A program made the translations under genes and the position numbers. A stretch of DNA of 64,000 nucleotides from Salinisphaera aquimarina (GTDB lineage: Bacteria; Pseudomonadota; Gammaproteobacteria; Nevskiales; Salinisphaeraceae): positions 434,001-498,000 of the forward strand of contig NZ_JBHRSS010000003.1 of NCBI RefSeq assembly GCF_042643355.1, written 5' to 3'. Below are positions 50,324 to 59,055 of this stretch, in pieces. Each line of letters starts with the position of its first letter. Within the stretch, counting starts at the first letter, position 1. Under the pieces are notes generated by a model. The model searched no databases. It worked only from the letters and a program-made list of their open reading frames with translations, and was not told the DNA's origin.

Positions 50324-50707
50324 ATGAAAAAATCTCTTCTTGTGGTCGCCCACGGCAGCCGCCGGGACGCGTCCAACGACGAGGTCCGCGCGCTCACCGA
50401 GCGCGTGCGCGGCGCCTCCGATGAACGTTTTGCGGCCATCGAATGCGCGTTTCTCGAACTCGCCGAGCCGTCTATTCCCGACGGCCTGCAGCGGCTGATC
50501 GACGACGGCGCCCGGCATATCACGGTGCTGCCGTATTTTCTCGCCGCCGGCCGGCATGTGATCGAGGATATTCCCGAGGAAGTCGCGGTCAAGCAACGCC
50601 AGCATCCGGAGGTGCATATCGAGATCGCGCCGTATCTGGGCACCTCGAAAACCATGCCCGGACTGCTGCTGAGCATGCTTGCCGACAGCGCCACGGCCGA
50701 CAGTTGA
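50324..50707 (+). CDS. CbiX/SirB-type sirohydrochlorin chelatase
   Basis: This 127-residue protein has the small CbiX fold: LLVVAHGSRRDASNDE with the metal-binding His, and ARHITVLPYFLAAGRHVIED with the second His. It would insert Co2+, Fe2+ or Ni2+ into sirohydrochlorin for cobalamin or sirohaem. No other cob or cys genes are nearby. The stop overlaps the start of the next gene by one base. Confidence 0.85.
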   Translation: MKKSLLVVAHGSRRDASNDEVRALTERVRGASDERFAAIECAFLELAEPSIPDGLQRLIDDGARHITVLPYFLAAGRHVIEDIPEEVAVKQRQHPEVHIEIAPYLGTSKTMPGLLLSMLADSATADS

Positions 50708-50985
50708 TGAACGACATCGCCGACAACCGCCGCTTCTGGCTGGGCTGCAACGCCGTACTGCTCGTGCTGCACGCATTCGGTCTGTTCTTCTACGTGCGCC
50801 ACGGCATCGGTCATCCGGTCGCGGAGCTGTGGGTCATCGTGGTGATGATTCACATGCTGGAGTTTCCGCTGGCTTTCATCGCGGTACGCGATCGGCGCGT
50901 ACGCTGGGGCACGACCATCATGGCCACGCTGATCTTCGGCTTCACCTGGTGGGTGCCCACGAGACGGGGCGTATTCCATGGGTGA
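50707..50985 (+). CDS. Hypothetical small membrane protein
   Basis: This 92-residue protein has three predicted helices (about 11-30, 38-58 and 70-88). It starts inside the stop of the CbiX-like gene (TGATG) and overlaps tspO by 8 bp. The family was not recognised. Its tight coupling to a chelatase and a tetrapyrrole-binding protein suggests a shared process. Confidence 0.65.
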   Translation: MNDIADNRRFWLGCNAVLLVLHAFGLFFYVRHGIGHPVAELWVIVVMIHMLEFPLAFIAVRDRRVRWGTTIMATLIFGFTWWVPTRRGVFHG

Positions 50986-51439
50986 CGTGTTCAATCCGAT
51001 CCGCGCGGCGTTGATCTGCGGCATCGGCGTCGCGCTGGTGTCGCTCACCGGCGCCGTCTTTCCGCCCGGCGCCTGGTATGCGGAGCTGGCGCAGCCGGCC
51101 GGCACACCGCCGGACATCGCGTTTCCGATCGCCTGGACGCTGCTCTATATCGGCATGGCGATCGCGGCATGGCGGGCATGGCGCGCCGACGGGATAGGCA
51201 AGGCGTTGGGCCTGTTCGTGCTGCAACTGCTGCTCAACGCCCTGTGGATGCCGGTGGCTTTCGGCGCCCAGGCGCTGGGCTGGGCGATGCTGGTCATCGT
51301 GGTGCTATGGCTGGCGCTGGCGGCCACGCTCGTCGCGTTCTGGCGGGCCGACCGCCTCGCCGGCCTGCTGCTCGTGCCCTATCTCGCCTGGGTCAGCTAC
51401 GCGGTCTATCTCAATGCCGGACTGCTCTGGCTCAACTGA
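50978..51439 (+). CDS. tspO: TspO/MBR family tryptophan-rich sensory protein
   Basis: This 153-residue membrane protein has five helices and the TspO motifs AELAQPAGTPPDIAFPIAWT, LQLLLNALWMPVAFGAQ and PYLAWVSYAVYLNAG. TspO binds and degrades porphyrins and modulates responses to oxygen and stress. It overlaps the small membrane protein by 8 bp, and the CbiX-like chelatase is two genes upstream. Confidence 0.92.
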   Translation: MGDVFNPIRAALICGIGVALVSLTGAVFPPGAWYAELAQPAGTPPDIAFPIAWTLLYIGMAIAAWRAWRADGIGKALGLFVLQLLLNALWMPVAFGAQALGWAMLVIVVLWLALAATLVAFWRADRLAGLLLVPYLAWVSYAVYLNAGLLWLN

Positions 51440-51485
51440 CCGCGGCAGGAACGCCTATCAGGCAACGATAATCCGAGGACCCGTC

Positions 51486-52295
51486 ATGGCGTTTGTCGAC
51501 AAGTACGGCCCCTGGGCTCTGATCACCGGCGCCTCCGCCGGCATCGGCGCAGAGTTCGCCCACCAGCTGGCGGTCCGCGGCCTGAACGTGGCGCTGGTGG
51601 CCCGGCGCGGCGAGCGTCTCGAGGCCCTGGCCGAAGACATCGAACTCAAGCACGACGTCCGCACGCTGGCGATCGTCGCGGATCTGACCGCCGCCGATTT
51701 TCTCGACACGATCACCGCCGCGCTGGACACACGCCACGTCGGCCTACTGGTCAACAACGCCGGCTCCGGATTCACCGGCGCGTTCCTCGATCACGATCTC
51801 GACGCCGAACTGAACATGCTTGCCCTGAATTGTCGCGCGCCGCTGATTCTGGCGCATCATTTCGGCCGGCGCATGCGTGACCATCGCCGCGGCGGCATCA
51901 TCATGCTGGCCTCGATCGCCGGCATCGTGCCGACGCCGCTGTTCGCCCACTACAGCGCGACCAAGGCCTGGAACCGCTTCCTCGGCGAGGGCCTGCATGA
52001 AGAACTCGCCCGCGACGGCGTGGATGTCGTCTCTCTGTGCCCAGGCCTGACCCGGAGCGAATTCTTCGAGCACGCCAACGTCGACCCCAGCGGCTGGCCG
52101 GCGCCGCTACGGGCGACGATCATGACCCCGAAACACGTAGTCAAGGCCGGCTTGAAGGGTCTCGGCAAGCACTCGCAGGTCGTACCGGGCTTGTCCTATC
52201 GCATGCTCATGCGGGCCTCGCGGCTGGCGCCGGGCAGCCTGCCGCCCTGGATCGTCGATCGGGTGATGCGCTTCGCCCTGCCCAGAACCCACTAG
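51486..52295 (+). CDS. Short-chain dehydrogenase/reductase
   Basis: This 269-residue classical SDR has the NAD(P) motif TGASAGIGAEFA, NNAGSG, the catalytic Ser in ASIAGIV and YSATK. The basic residues ARRGERL after beta-2 suggest NADPH use. The substrate is unknown. The ATG at 51486 follows GAGGA. It is co-directional with tspO, 46 bp downstream. Confidence 0.88.
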   Translation: MAFVDKYGPWALITGASAGIGAEFAHQLAVRGLNVALVARRGERLEALAEDIELKHDVRTLAIVADLTAADFLDTITAALDTRHVGLLVNNAGSGFTGAFLDHDLDAELNMLALNCRAPLILAHHFGRRMRDHRRGGIIMLASIAGIVPTPLFAHYSATKAWNRFLGEGLHEELARDGVDVVSLCPGLTRSEFFEHANVDPSGWPAPLRATIMTPKHVVKAGLKGLGKHSQVVPGLSYRMLMRASRLAPGSLPPWIVDRVMRFALPRTH

Positions 52296-52390
52296 GACTC
52301 GCCGAGCCGCGCCCACCGGCGGCGCACCACACTATTGGACGCTGTAAAGAACGGCTTTTTTGCGGGCGTCGACAAGGGACGCGTGCCGCA

Positions 52391-52423
52391 TTGTGGGCAA
52401 GCCAAATTGAATGCATAATTCAA
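52391..52423 (+). promoter_or_regulatory. Promoter with operator-like palindrome upstream of the FAD/Fe-S gene
   Basis: A -35-like TTGTGG (52391-52396) and a -10-like CATAAT (52414-52419) are 17 bp apart. The inverted repeat TTGAAT-GCATA-ATTCAA (52407-52423) covers the -10 box. An AT-rich palindrome of this size suits a GntR/FCD repressor, and such a regulator is encoded at 55492. Confidence 0.55.
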
Positions 52424-52459
52424 AATAGGAAGGAAAATATAGCAACTGGAAAGCCGCTC

Positions 52460-55429
52460 ATGGGACATGAAACGCTGGCCCGACAGGCACATGCCGCGCC
52501 CACAGGCGCGGGCCCCGCGGACGCCACCGACAGCCGGCTGGCCCGCCGGCTGCGCACCGAACTCGAAGGCGATGTGCTGTTCGACGATTTCTCGCGCGGG
52601 CGCTACAGCACCGACGCCTCGATCTACCAGATTCGCCCGCTCGGCGTGGTGGTGCCGCGCACCCAGGACGATGTCCACAAGACGCTCGCGATCGCACGTG
52701 ACGCCGGTGTGTGCGTGTTGCCGCGCGGCGGCGGCACCTCGCAGAACGGCCAGACCGTCAACGAGGCGGTGGTCATCGATACCAGCAAGTATCTGAACAA
52801 TGTGGTCTCGCTGGATACCGAGAACCGTATCGCCGTGGTCGAACCGGGGCTGGTGCTCGATCACCTGAACGCGCACCTCAAGCCACACGGCCTGATGTAT
52901 CCGGTGGATGTCTCGACCAGCGCCCAGGCCACGCTCGGCGGCATGGCTGGCAACAACAGCTGCGGCACGCGCAGCCTGCGCTACGGCAACATGGTGCACA
53001 ACGTGCGCGCCCTCGATGCGGTGCTGGCCGACGGCAGCGCCCACCACTTCGGCCGGCTCGACGATGAGGCCGCCCTGGCCGCGGCCAGCCCCGCCTACCG
53101 CGCACTGGCCCAGCAGATGACGGCGCTGCACGCCCGCGAAGCCGACGAACTGGCGCGCTATTTTCCGGACGTCAACCGGCGGGTCGGCGGCTACAACCTC
53201 AACGAACTCGCCGCCAATATTCCGGGCCGGCATCCGAATCTGGCCAAGCTGCTGATCGGCTCGGAAGGCACGCTCGCCTTCTTCCAGAGCATCAAGATCG
53301 ACCTGCAGCCGACCGTGACCCACAAGGTTCTGGGCATCTGTCATTTCCCGACCTTCCGCAAGGCCATGGAAGCGGCCAAGCCGATCGTGGCGCTCAAGCC
53401 CGCGGCGGCCGAATTGGTGGATGCCACGCTCATCGAGCTGGGCCGCGAGATCGATATTTTCCGGCCGGTGATGGAGCGCTATATCCGCGGCCAGCCGCAG
53501 GCGGTATTGCTGGTCGAGTTCGCCGGCGACAACTACGATGAACAGGTCGGCCATCTCAGACGTCTGGGCGAGCTGATGGCGGATCTGGGCTATCCCGACG
53601 GCGTGGTCGAGGCGCTCACGCCGGCCCAGCAGCAGGAAATGTGGGGCGTGCGCAAGGCCGGGCTCAACATCATGATGTCGATGAAGGGCGACGGCAAACC
53701 GGTATCGTTCATCGAGGACTGCGCGGTGCCGCTCGACGACTTGCCGGACTATACCGAGCGGCTGACCGAGGTCTTTCACAAACACGGCACCGAGGGCACC
53801 TGGTATGCCCACGCCTCGGAAGGCTGTCTGCATGTGCGCCCGATCATCAACCTCAAGGACCCGGCCGGCGCCCCGAAAATGCGGGCGATCGCCGAGGAAG
53901 CCTTTGCCATGGTGCGCGAGTACAAGGGCTCGCATTCAGGCGAACACGGCGACGGCATCTCGCGCTCGGAGTTCCACGAGGCGATGTTCGGCACGCGCCT
54001 GGTCGAGGCTTTCGGCGAGATCAAGCACGGCTTTGACCCGAACGGTCTGTTCAATCCGCACAAGATCACCGACCCGCTGCGCATGGACGATACCCGGCTG
54101 ATGCGTTTCAAGCCGGACTACAGGATCATCCCGCTGAAGGCGACGCTCGACTGGTCGGCCCACGGCGGCTTCGCCGGCGCGGTGGAGATGTGCAACAACA
54201 ACGGCGCCTGCCGCAAGTTCGACGCCGCGGTCATGTGCCCCTCCTACCGCGCAACCCGGGACGAGCAACACGTCACCCGTGGGCGTGCCAACTCGCTGCG
54301 TCTGGCACTGAGCGGCCAGCTCGGTGACGACGCGTTCACCTCACCTGAAATGTACGACACGTTGTCGCAATGCGTGAGCTGCAAGGGCTGCAAGCGCGAA
54401 TGCCCGACCGGCGTGGACATGGCCAAGATGAAGGTGGAATTCCTGCATCATTACCACAAGCGCCACGGCCGCAGCCTGCGCGACAAGCTCATCGCCGAGC
54501 TGCCCCGCTACGCACCGAAGATCGCCTGGCTGGGCTGGCTGCTCAACCTGCGCGACCGGATTCCGGGGCTGGCGAAACTCAGCGAGAAGATCACCGGTTT
54601 TTCCGCGCGTCGGCCGCTGCCGGTCTGGCATGCGAAACCGTTTCGTGAGCGCGCCTCGACGGGCACTGCCCGGGTGGGCGAAGTGGTGCTGTTCGCGGAT
54701 ACCTTCAGCCGCTGGCAGGAGCCGGACAACCTGCGCGCGGCGGCCAAGGTGCTCAGCGCGGCCGGCTATCAGGTGCATATCGCCAGCCCCGAGGACGGCG
54801 GCCGGCCACTGTGCTGCGGGCGCACCTATCTGGCGGTCGGCGATACCGACAAGGCCCGCGATGAAGCCCAGCGCACGCTGCGCGCGGTCGCCCCCTACGT
54901 GGCCCGCGGTGTACCCGTGGTCGGCCTCGAACCGTCCTGCCTGCTGACCATGCGCGACGAGTTTCGCTCGCTGCTACCCGGCAAGCCGGCCGAGGAACTG
55001 GCCGCCAACGCGCTGCTGTTCGAGGAATTCATCCAGCGCGAACACGACGCGCAGCGCCTGCAGCTGGAATTGACGCCCATGCCCGGCCAGAGGGCGCTCG
55101 TGCACGGACATTGCCACCAGAAGGCCTTCGGCGTGTTCTCCAGCGTCGAAAAGACCCTGCGCCTGATCCCGGAACTGGAGGTGGAAACCATCAACTCGAC
55201 CTGCTGCGGCATGGCGGGCGCCTTCGGCTATCAGGCCGAACACTACGATACCTCGATGGCCATCGGGGAGCTCGGCGTGCTGCCGGCGGCGCGGGCCGCC
55301 GGCGACGATGTGCACCTGGTGGCCGACGGCACCAGCTGTCGTCATCAGATCCACGACGGCGCACGGCGCCGGGCCGTGCACGCCGCGGTACTGCTCGCTC
55401 GTCAGTTAAAAGGACGTGCTGCGGCGTAG
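52460..55429 (+). CDS. FAD-binding and Fe-S cluster-containing 2-hydroxyacid dehydrogenase (YdiJ/D2HGDH-like)
   Basis: This 989-residue fusion oxidises a D-2-hydroxyacid and passes electrons through Fe-S clusters. The PCMH FAD domain (about 50-260) contains PRGGGTSQNGQTV and MAGNNSCGTRSLRYGNMV. The FAD-oxidase C domain (about 280-560) has SGEHGDGISRSEF. A ferredoxin-like section carries CNNNGACRK and CVSCKGCKRECPTG. Two CCG domains (CCGRTYLAVG, CCGMAGAFGY) end the protein. Substrates of relatives include D-2-hydroxyglutarate and D-lactate; the one here is not known. The ATG at 52460 follows GGAAA. It is 62 bp upstream of the GntR gene. Confidence 0.88.
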   Translation: MGHETLARQAHAAPTGAGPADATDSRLARRLRTELEGDVLFDDFSRGRYSTDASIYQIRPLGVVVPRTQDDVHKTLAIARDAGVCVLPRGGGTSQNGQTVNEAVVIDTSKYLNNVVSLDTENRIAVVEPGLVLDHLNAHLKPHGLMYPVDVSTSAQATLGGMAGNNSCGTRSLRYGNMVHNVRALDAVLADGSAHHFGRLDDEAALAAASPAYRALAQQMTALHAREADELARYFPDVNRRVGGYNLNELAANIPGRHPNLAKLLIGSEGTLAFFQSIKIDLQPTVTHKVLGICHFPTFRKAMEAAKPIVALKPAAAELVDATLIELGREIDIFRPVMERYIRGQPQAVLLVEFAGDNYDEQVGHLRRLGELMADLGYPDGVVEALTPAQQQEMWGVRKAGLNIMMSMKGDGKPVSFIEDCAVPLDDLPDYTERLTEVFHKHGTEGTWYAHASEGCLHVRPIINLKDPAGAPKMRAIAEEAFAMVREYKGSHSGEHGDGISRSEFHEAMFGTRLVEAFGEIKHGFDPNGLFNPHKITDPLRMDDTRLMRFKPDYRIIPLKATLDWSAHGGFAGAVEMCNNNGACRKFDAAVMCPSYRATRDEQHVTRGRANSLRLALSGQLGDDAFTSPEMYDTLSQCVSCKGCKRECPTGVDMAKMKVEFLHHYHKRHGRSLRDKLIAELPRYAPKIAWLGWLLNLRDRIPGLAKLSEKITGFSARRPLPVWHAKPFRERASTGTARVGEVVLFADTFSRWQEPDNLRAAAKVLSAAGYQVHIASPEDGGRPLCCGRTYLAVGDTDKARDEAQRTLRAVAPYVARGVPVVGLEPSCLLTMRDEFRSLLPGKPAEELAANALLFEEFIQREHDAQRLQLELTPMPGQRALVHGHCHQKAFGVFSSVEKTLRLIPELEVETINSTCCGMAGAFGYQAEHYDTSMAIGELGVLPAARAAGDDVHLVADGTSCRHQIHDGARRRAVHAAVLLARQLKGRAAA

Positions 55430-55491
55430 ACCGTAGCGGAGCATCCGGCGCCGGTCTGCTACCGTCACCGGGCGATAACTACCGGGAACGC

Positions 55492-56217
55492 ATGGCCAGC
55501 GGCATGGCTATTGCGTTGATGATGTTCGATCACAACGACTTGAGCGACATGGACAAGATCAGACAGGGCTCTCTCTACGGCGAAGCGGCGCAGCGCATCC
55601 GCGCCATGATCAACGAGGGCCGGCTCGAGCCCGGCATCCGCGTGCCGGAGAAGCAGCTCTGCGAGCAGTTCGGCATCTCGCGCACCCCGCTGCGCGAGGC
55701 GCTCAAGGTGCTCGCATCCGAAGGCTTCGTCGAACTGCTGCCCAACCGTGGCGCACGCGTGGTCAAGCTGACCCGGCGCATGCTCGAGGACACGCTCGAC
55801 GTGATGAGTTCGCTGGAGGGCCTGTCGGGCGAGCTTGCCTGCCGCCACGTCAGTTCCGAGGAGATCGAGACCATTCGTGCGCTGCATCAGAAGATGCTGG
55901 AGCACTACCAGCAGGGCGACCTCGCTGCCTATTTCGACGTCAATCGCCGTATTCACGAAACGCTGGTCGCGGCCGCGCGCAACCAGGTCCTGTTCGACAT
56001 GTATCAGAATCTCAACGAGCGCGTGCGTCGGTTTCGTTTCTCCGCGGAAATGACCCCGGAGCGCTGGGCCGTGGTGGTCGATGAGCACGAACAGATGATC
56101 GACGCCCTGCAGGATCGCGACGGCGCGCGGCTGGGCGCCATCCTGCGCGGCCACCTGAGCCACAAGCTGGATTTTTTCGCCGACGACCACGACGATGACA
56201 CGGAACTCGCAAGCTAG
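55492..56217 (+). CDS. GntR-family regulator (FCD domain)
   Basis: This 241-residue regulator has an N-terminal winged HTH (about 22-90: GRLEPGIRVPEKQLCEQFGI and SRTPLREALKVLASEGFVEL). A C-terminal all-helical FCD ligand domain follows, with the metal-binding Asp/His pattern YFDVNRRIHETLV and HEQMIDALQDRD. FCD regulators sense hydroxy- or keto-acids and repress catabolic operons. It lies between the dehydrogenase and the aldolase. Several in-frame Met codons (55504 to 55549) are alternative starts; 55492 has GGGA upstream. Confidence 0.88.
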   Translation: MASGMAIALMMFDHNDLSDMDKIRQGSLYGEAAQRIRAMINEGRLEPGIRVPEKQLCEQFGISRTPLREALKVLASEGFVELLPNRGARVVKLTRRMLEDTLDVMSSLEGLSGELACRHVSSEEIETIRALHQKMLEHYQQGDLAAYFDVNRRIHETLVAAARNQVLFDMYQNLNERVRRFRFSAEMTPERWAVVVDEHEQMIDALQDRDGARLGAILRGHLSHKLDFFADDHDDDTELAS

Positions 56218-56257
56218 GCGTGCGCGCGAATCGAGCACGGCCGACACGCATACGCCG

Positions 56258-57376
56258 ATGGCCCTGAACATCCCCGCCGAGGTCGGCATGCCACTCGCCG
56301 AAGTGGACACGCCCTGTCTGCTGGTCGACCTCGACGCGATCGAGCACAACATCGAGCGAATGGCCCGCGTTGCGGCCGAACACGGTGTGCGCCTGCGCGC
56401 CCACGCCAAGAGCCACAAGAGCCCGGATATCGCCGCTCGCCAGATTGCGGCCGGCGCGGTCGGGGTGTGCTGCCAGAAGGTCAGCGAGGCCGAGACGATG
56501 GTCCGCGGCGGCGTGCGCGACGTGCTGATCTCCAATGAAGTGGTCAATCCCCGCATGCTCGCGCGCCTGGCCGCGCTGGCGGCAACGGCCCGGGTGATCG
56601 TTTGCGTCGACGATGCCGACAATATCGCCGCGCTCGAGGCCGCGGCCGCGCACTGCGGTACAACCGTCGAGGTACTGGTCGAGATCGACGTCGGTGCCGG
56701 GCGCTGCGGCGTCGCCCCCGGCGCGCCGGCCTGTGCGCTGGCGCGCGCCATCGCTGCGGCACCGCATCTGCGCTTTTCCGGCCTGCAGGCCTATCACGGC
56801 CCTGCCCAGCATGTACGCGCCTTCGGCGACCGCGAGGCGCTTATCGAACGCGCGATCGCGGCGACCCGCGACACCGTGGCGCAACTGGCCGCCCAGGGAC
56901 TGGACTGCGACATCGTCGGCGGTGCGGGCAGCGGCACCTATCGCCTCGAGGCGGCGAGCGGCGTCTACAACGAACTGCAGTGCGGCTCGTATGTGTTCAT
57001 GGACGCCGACTATCAGCGCATCGTCATGGCCGACGGCCGCCCCACCGACGATTTTCGCAACAGCCTGTTCCTGTACACGACGGTGATGAGCAAGACCAAG
57101 GCCGACAAGGCCATCTGCGATGCCGGCCTGAAGTCGCACAGCGTCGATTCGGGCCTGCCGGTTGTGTTCGGCCGCGACGATATCGAATATATCGGCGCCT
57201 CGGACGAGCACGGCGAACTCGGTGATCCGCACGACCGGCTCGTCCTGGGCGACCGGCTGATGCTGATTCCGGGCCACTGCGACCCGACGGTGAACCTGCA
57301 CGACTGGCTGGTGGGCATACGCGGCGATCGCGTGGAAACGCTATGGCCGGTGGCCGCACGCGGAATGAGTCTCTAG
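56258..57376 (+). CDS. DSD1-family PLP enzyme (D-threonine/3-hydroxyaspartate aldolase-like)
   Basis: This 372-residue fold-type III PLP enzyme has the Schiff-base Lys51 in RAHAKSHK, QKVSEAETMVRGG and the C-terminal metal site PGHCDPTVNLHDW (His and Cys). These match D-threonine aldolase, D-serine dehydratase and 3-hydroxy-D-aspartate aldolase (BhcC), which cleave or dehydrate beta-hydroxy amino acids. An aldolase would yield glycine plus glyoxylate or an aldehyde. The ATG at 56258 is used; an in-frame ATG at 56195 overlaps the GntR gene. It converges with the GlcG-like gene. Confidence 0.85.
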   Translation: MALNIPAEVGMPLAEVDTPCLLVDLDAIEHNIERMARVAAEHGVRLRAHAKSHKSPDIAARQIAAGAVGVCCQKVSEAETMVRGGVRDVLISNEVVNPRMLARLAALAATARVIVCVDDADNIAALEAAAAHCGTTVEVLVEIDVGAGRCGVAPGAPACALARAIAAAPHLRFSGLQAYHGPAQHVRAFGDREALIERAIAATRDTVAQLAAQGLDCDIVGGAGSGTYRLEAASGVYNELQCGSYVFMDADYQRIVMADGRPTDDFRNSLFLYTTVMSKTKADKAICDAGLKSHSVDSGLPVVFGRDDIEYIGASDEHGELGDPHDRLVLGDRLMLIPGHCDPTVNLHDWLVGIRGDRVETLWPVAARGMSL

Positions 57377-57401
57377 CTGCGCGTCACGGCGTCGCCGGCA
57401 A

Positions 57402-57809
57402 TCACAGATCCAGCACGGCGATACCGGCACGCGCGATCTGTTCGTCCTGATCGGGCTTGACGCCCGACACGCCGACCGCACCGACAACGGTATCGTCCAC
57501 CCGGATCGGCAGGCCGCCGGTCATCGTCGCCGCAAGCGCCGGCACCGACAGATAGGCATGGCGTCCGCCGTTGATCATGTCCTCGAACACACGCGTGTCC
57601 TTGCGCCCGAGCGCGGCACTTCGTGCCTTGTGGCGGGCGACCGCGCTGGCCATCGGCGCCGCCCCGTCGAGGCGCCGCAACGCCAGCAGGTGGCCGCCGT
57701 CATCGACGACGGCAATGGCGACCACCCAAGCGTTGGCGTCGGCCTCGCGCCGGGCGGCGTCCAGAATTTGCTCGGCGTCGGCGAGCGACAGAACCGGTTT
57801 GTAGCGCAT
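57402..57809 (-). CDS. GlcG/HbpS-like protein (DUF336)
   Basis: This 135-residue protein has the haem-degrading/GlcG-like fold: LSLADAEQILDAARREADAN, VVDDGGHLLALRRLDGA and GGLPIRVDDTVVGAVGVSG. Members occur beside glycolate, diol and hydroxyacid catabolic genes, usually without a proven activity. It is the last gene of the minus-strand operon, 33 bp after the CaiB-like gene. Confidence 0.88.
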   Translation of the reverse strand: MRYKPVLSLADAEQILDAARREADANAWVVAIAVVDDGGHLLALRRLDGAAPMASAVARHKARSAALGRKDTRVFEDMINGGRHAYLSVPALAATMTGGLPIRVDDTVVGAVGVSGVKPDQDEQIARAGIAVLDL

Positions 57810-57842
57810 CCGCTTGCCCCGCTGTGGCAGCCGCGGCGCGGC

Positions 57843-59033
57843 CTAGGCCACGGCTCCGCGGGCACGCAGCGACGCCAGGCGTTCGGCGTCGATGCCCATG
57901 TCGTTAAGCACTTCCTCGGTATGTTCGCCCAGCAGCGGGCTGGGCCGGCGGATCTGCTGCGGCGTGGCCGAGAACTTGCTGGCAAAACCCAGCGTCTTCA
58001 CGGTGCCCGCCGTGGGGTGATCGAATTCCTGCACCATGCCGCGCTCGACGTAGTGCGGATCGGACAGCGCCTGCGAGAAGGTGTTGATCGGCCCGGCCGG
58101 CACGCCGGCCGCGTCACAGCGCTGGCGCCAGTAGTCGGTGTCCTCGGCGACGAATATCTCCTCGATGAGGCCTTCCAGCACCTCGACGTTGCGACCGCGG
58201 TCGGTGTTGGTGACGAATCGCGCGTCCTCGATCCACTCGGGCCTGTCGATGACATCGTTGCAGAAGCGCTCCCAGGTTCGCTGGTTGGCGCAGCCGAGCA
58301 TGAGATAACCGTCGCGGGTCGCCAGCGCCTGATACGGCGCCGACACCCGGTGCCTCCAGCCCGTGGGCTGCGGCTCGCGCCCCGCGCCGAAATAAGCGGC
58401 CGCTTCCCAGGTGCACCAGGGCAGGCCGCATTCGGCGATGGCGATATCCAGATGCTGGCCTTCGCCGGTCTTCTCGCGATGGATATAGGCAGCGAGGATG
58501 GTATAGACCGCGGTGATGCCGGCACCGATATCGTAGACGGCCACACCGGTCTTGAGCGGCCGGCGCCCGGGCTCGCCGGTCATCGACATCAGCCCGGTGC
58601 TGCCCTGGGCGACCAGATCGAAACCGCCCTTGTTGCGATAGGGCCCGGTCTGGCCATAGCCGGAGATCGAGCAATAGATGAGGCCGGGATTGATCTGCTT
58701 GAGGGTCTCGTAATCGACCTTGAGCGACTGGGTGACGCCGGGGCGGTAGTTCTCGACGACGATATCGGCCTCGCGCGCCAGTTCGTAGAACAACTCTCGC
58801 GCCTCCTCGTCCTTGAGATTGAGGGCGATGCTGCGCTTGTTGCGGTTGATCTGCATGAAGCAGGTCGACTCGTCCTCGACGTACGGCCCCATCTGGCGCG
58901 AATCGTCGCCGCCGTTGATCTTCTCGACCTTGGTCACTTCGGCGCCCATGTCGGCCAGCACCATCGAGCAATAGGGCCCGGCCATGATCTGGGACATATC
59001 GAGAACGCGCAGCCCTTCCAGCGGTAAGCTCAT
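57843..59033 (-). CDS. CaiB/BaiF family III CoA-transferase
   Basis: This 396-residue enzyme transfers CoA between carboxylic acids. The catalytic Asp139 lies in NKGGFDLVAQGSTG, equivalent to Asp169 of formyl-CoA transferase, and the N-terminal pattern GLRVLDMSQIMAGPY is typical. Unlike the racemase-like gene at 14474 it lacks the His/Asp/Glu racemase set. It would activate the substrate of the cluster for the adjacent crotonase. The identity of donor and acceptor acids is unknown. Confidence 0.9.
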   Translation of the reverse strand: MSLPLEGLRVLDMSQIMAGPYCSMVLADMGAEVTKVEKINGGDDSRQMGPYVEDESTCFMQINRNKRSIALNLKDEEARELFYELAREADIVVENYRPGVTQSLKVDYETLKQINPGLIYCSISGYGQTGPYRNKGGFDLVAQGSTGLMSMTGEPGRRPLKTGVAVYDIGAGITAVYTILAAYIHREKTGEGQHLDIAIAECGLPWCTWEAAAYFGAGREPQPTGWRHRVSAPYQALATRDGYLMLGCANQRTWERFCNDVIDRPEWIEDARFVTNTDRGRNVEVLEGLIEEIFVAEDTDYWRQRCDAAGVPAGPINTFSQALSDPHYVERGMVQEFDHPTAGTVKTLGFASKFSATPQQIRRPSPLLGEHTEEVLNDMGIDAERLASLRARGAVA

Positions 59034-59055
59034 CTTGATCCTCTCCAGTGTCTAT

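Noticed and set aside
52037..52459. N-terminal extension of the FAD/Fe-S dehydrogenase
   Set aside because: It overlaps the SDR gene out of frame and crosses the promoter and operator region; the conserved protein begins at 52460.
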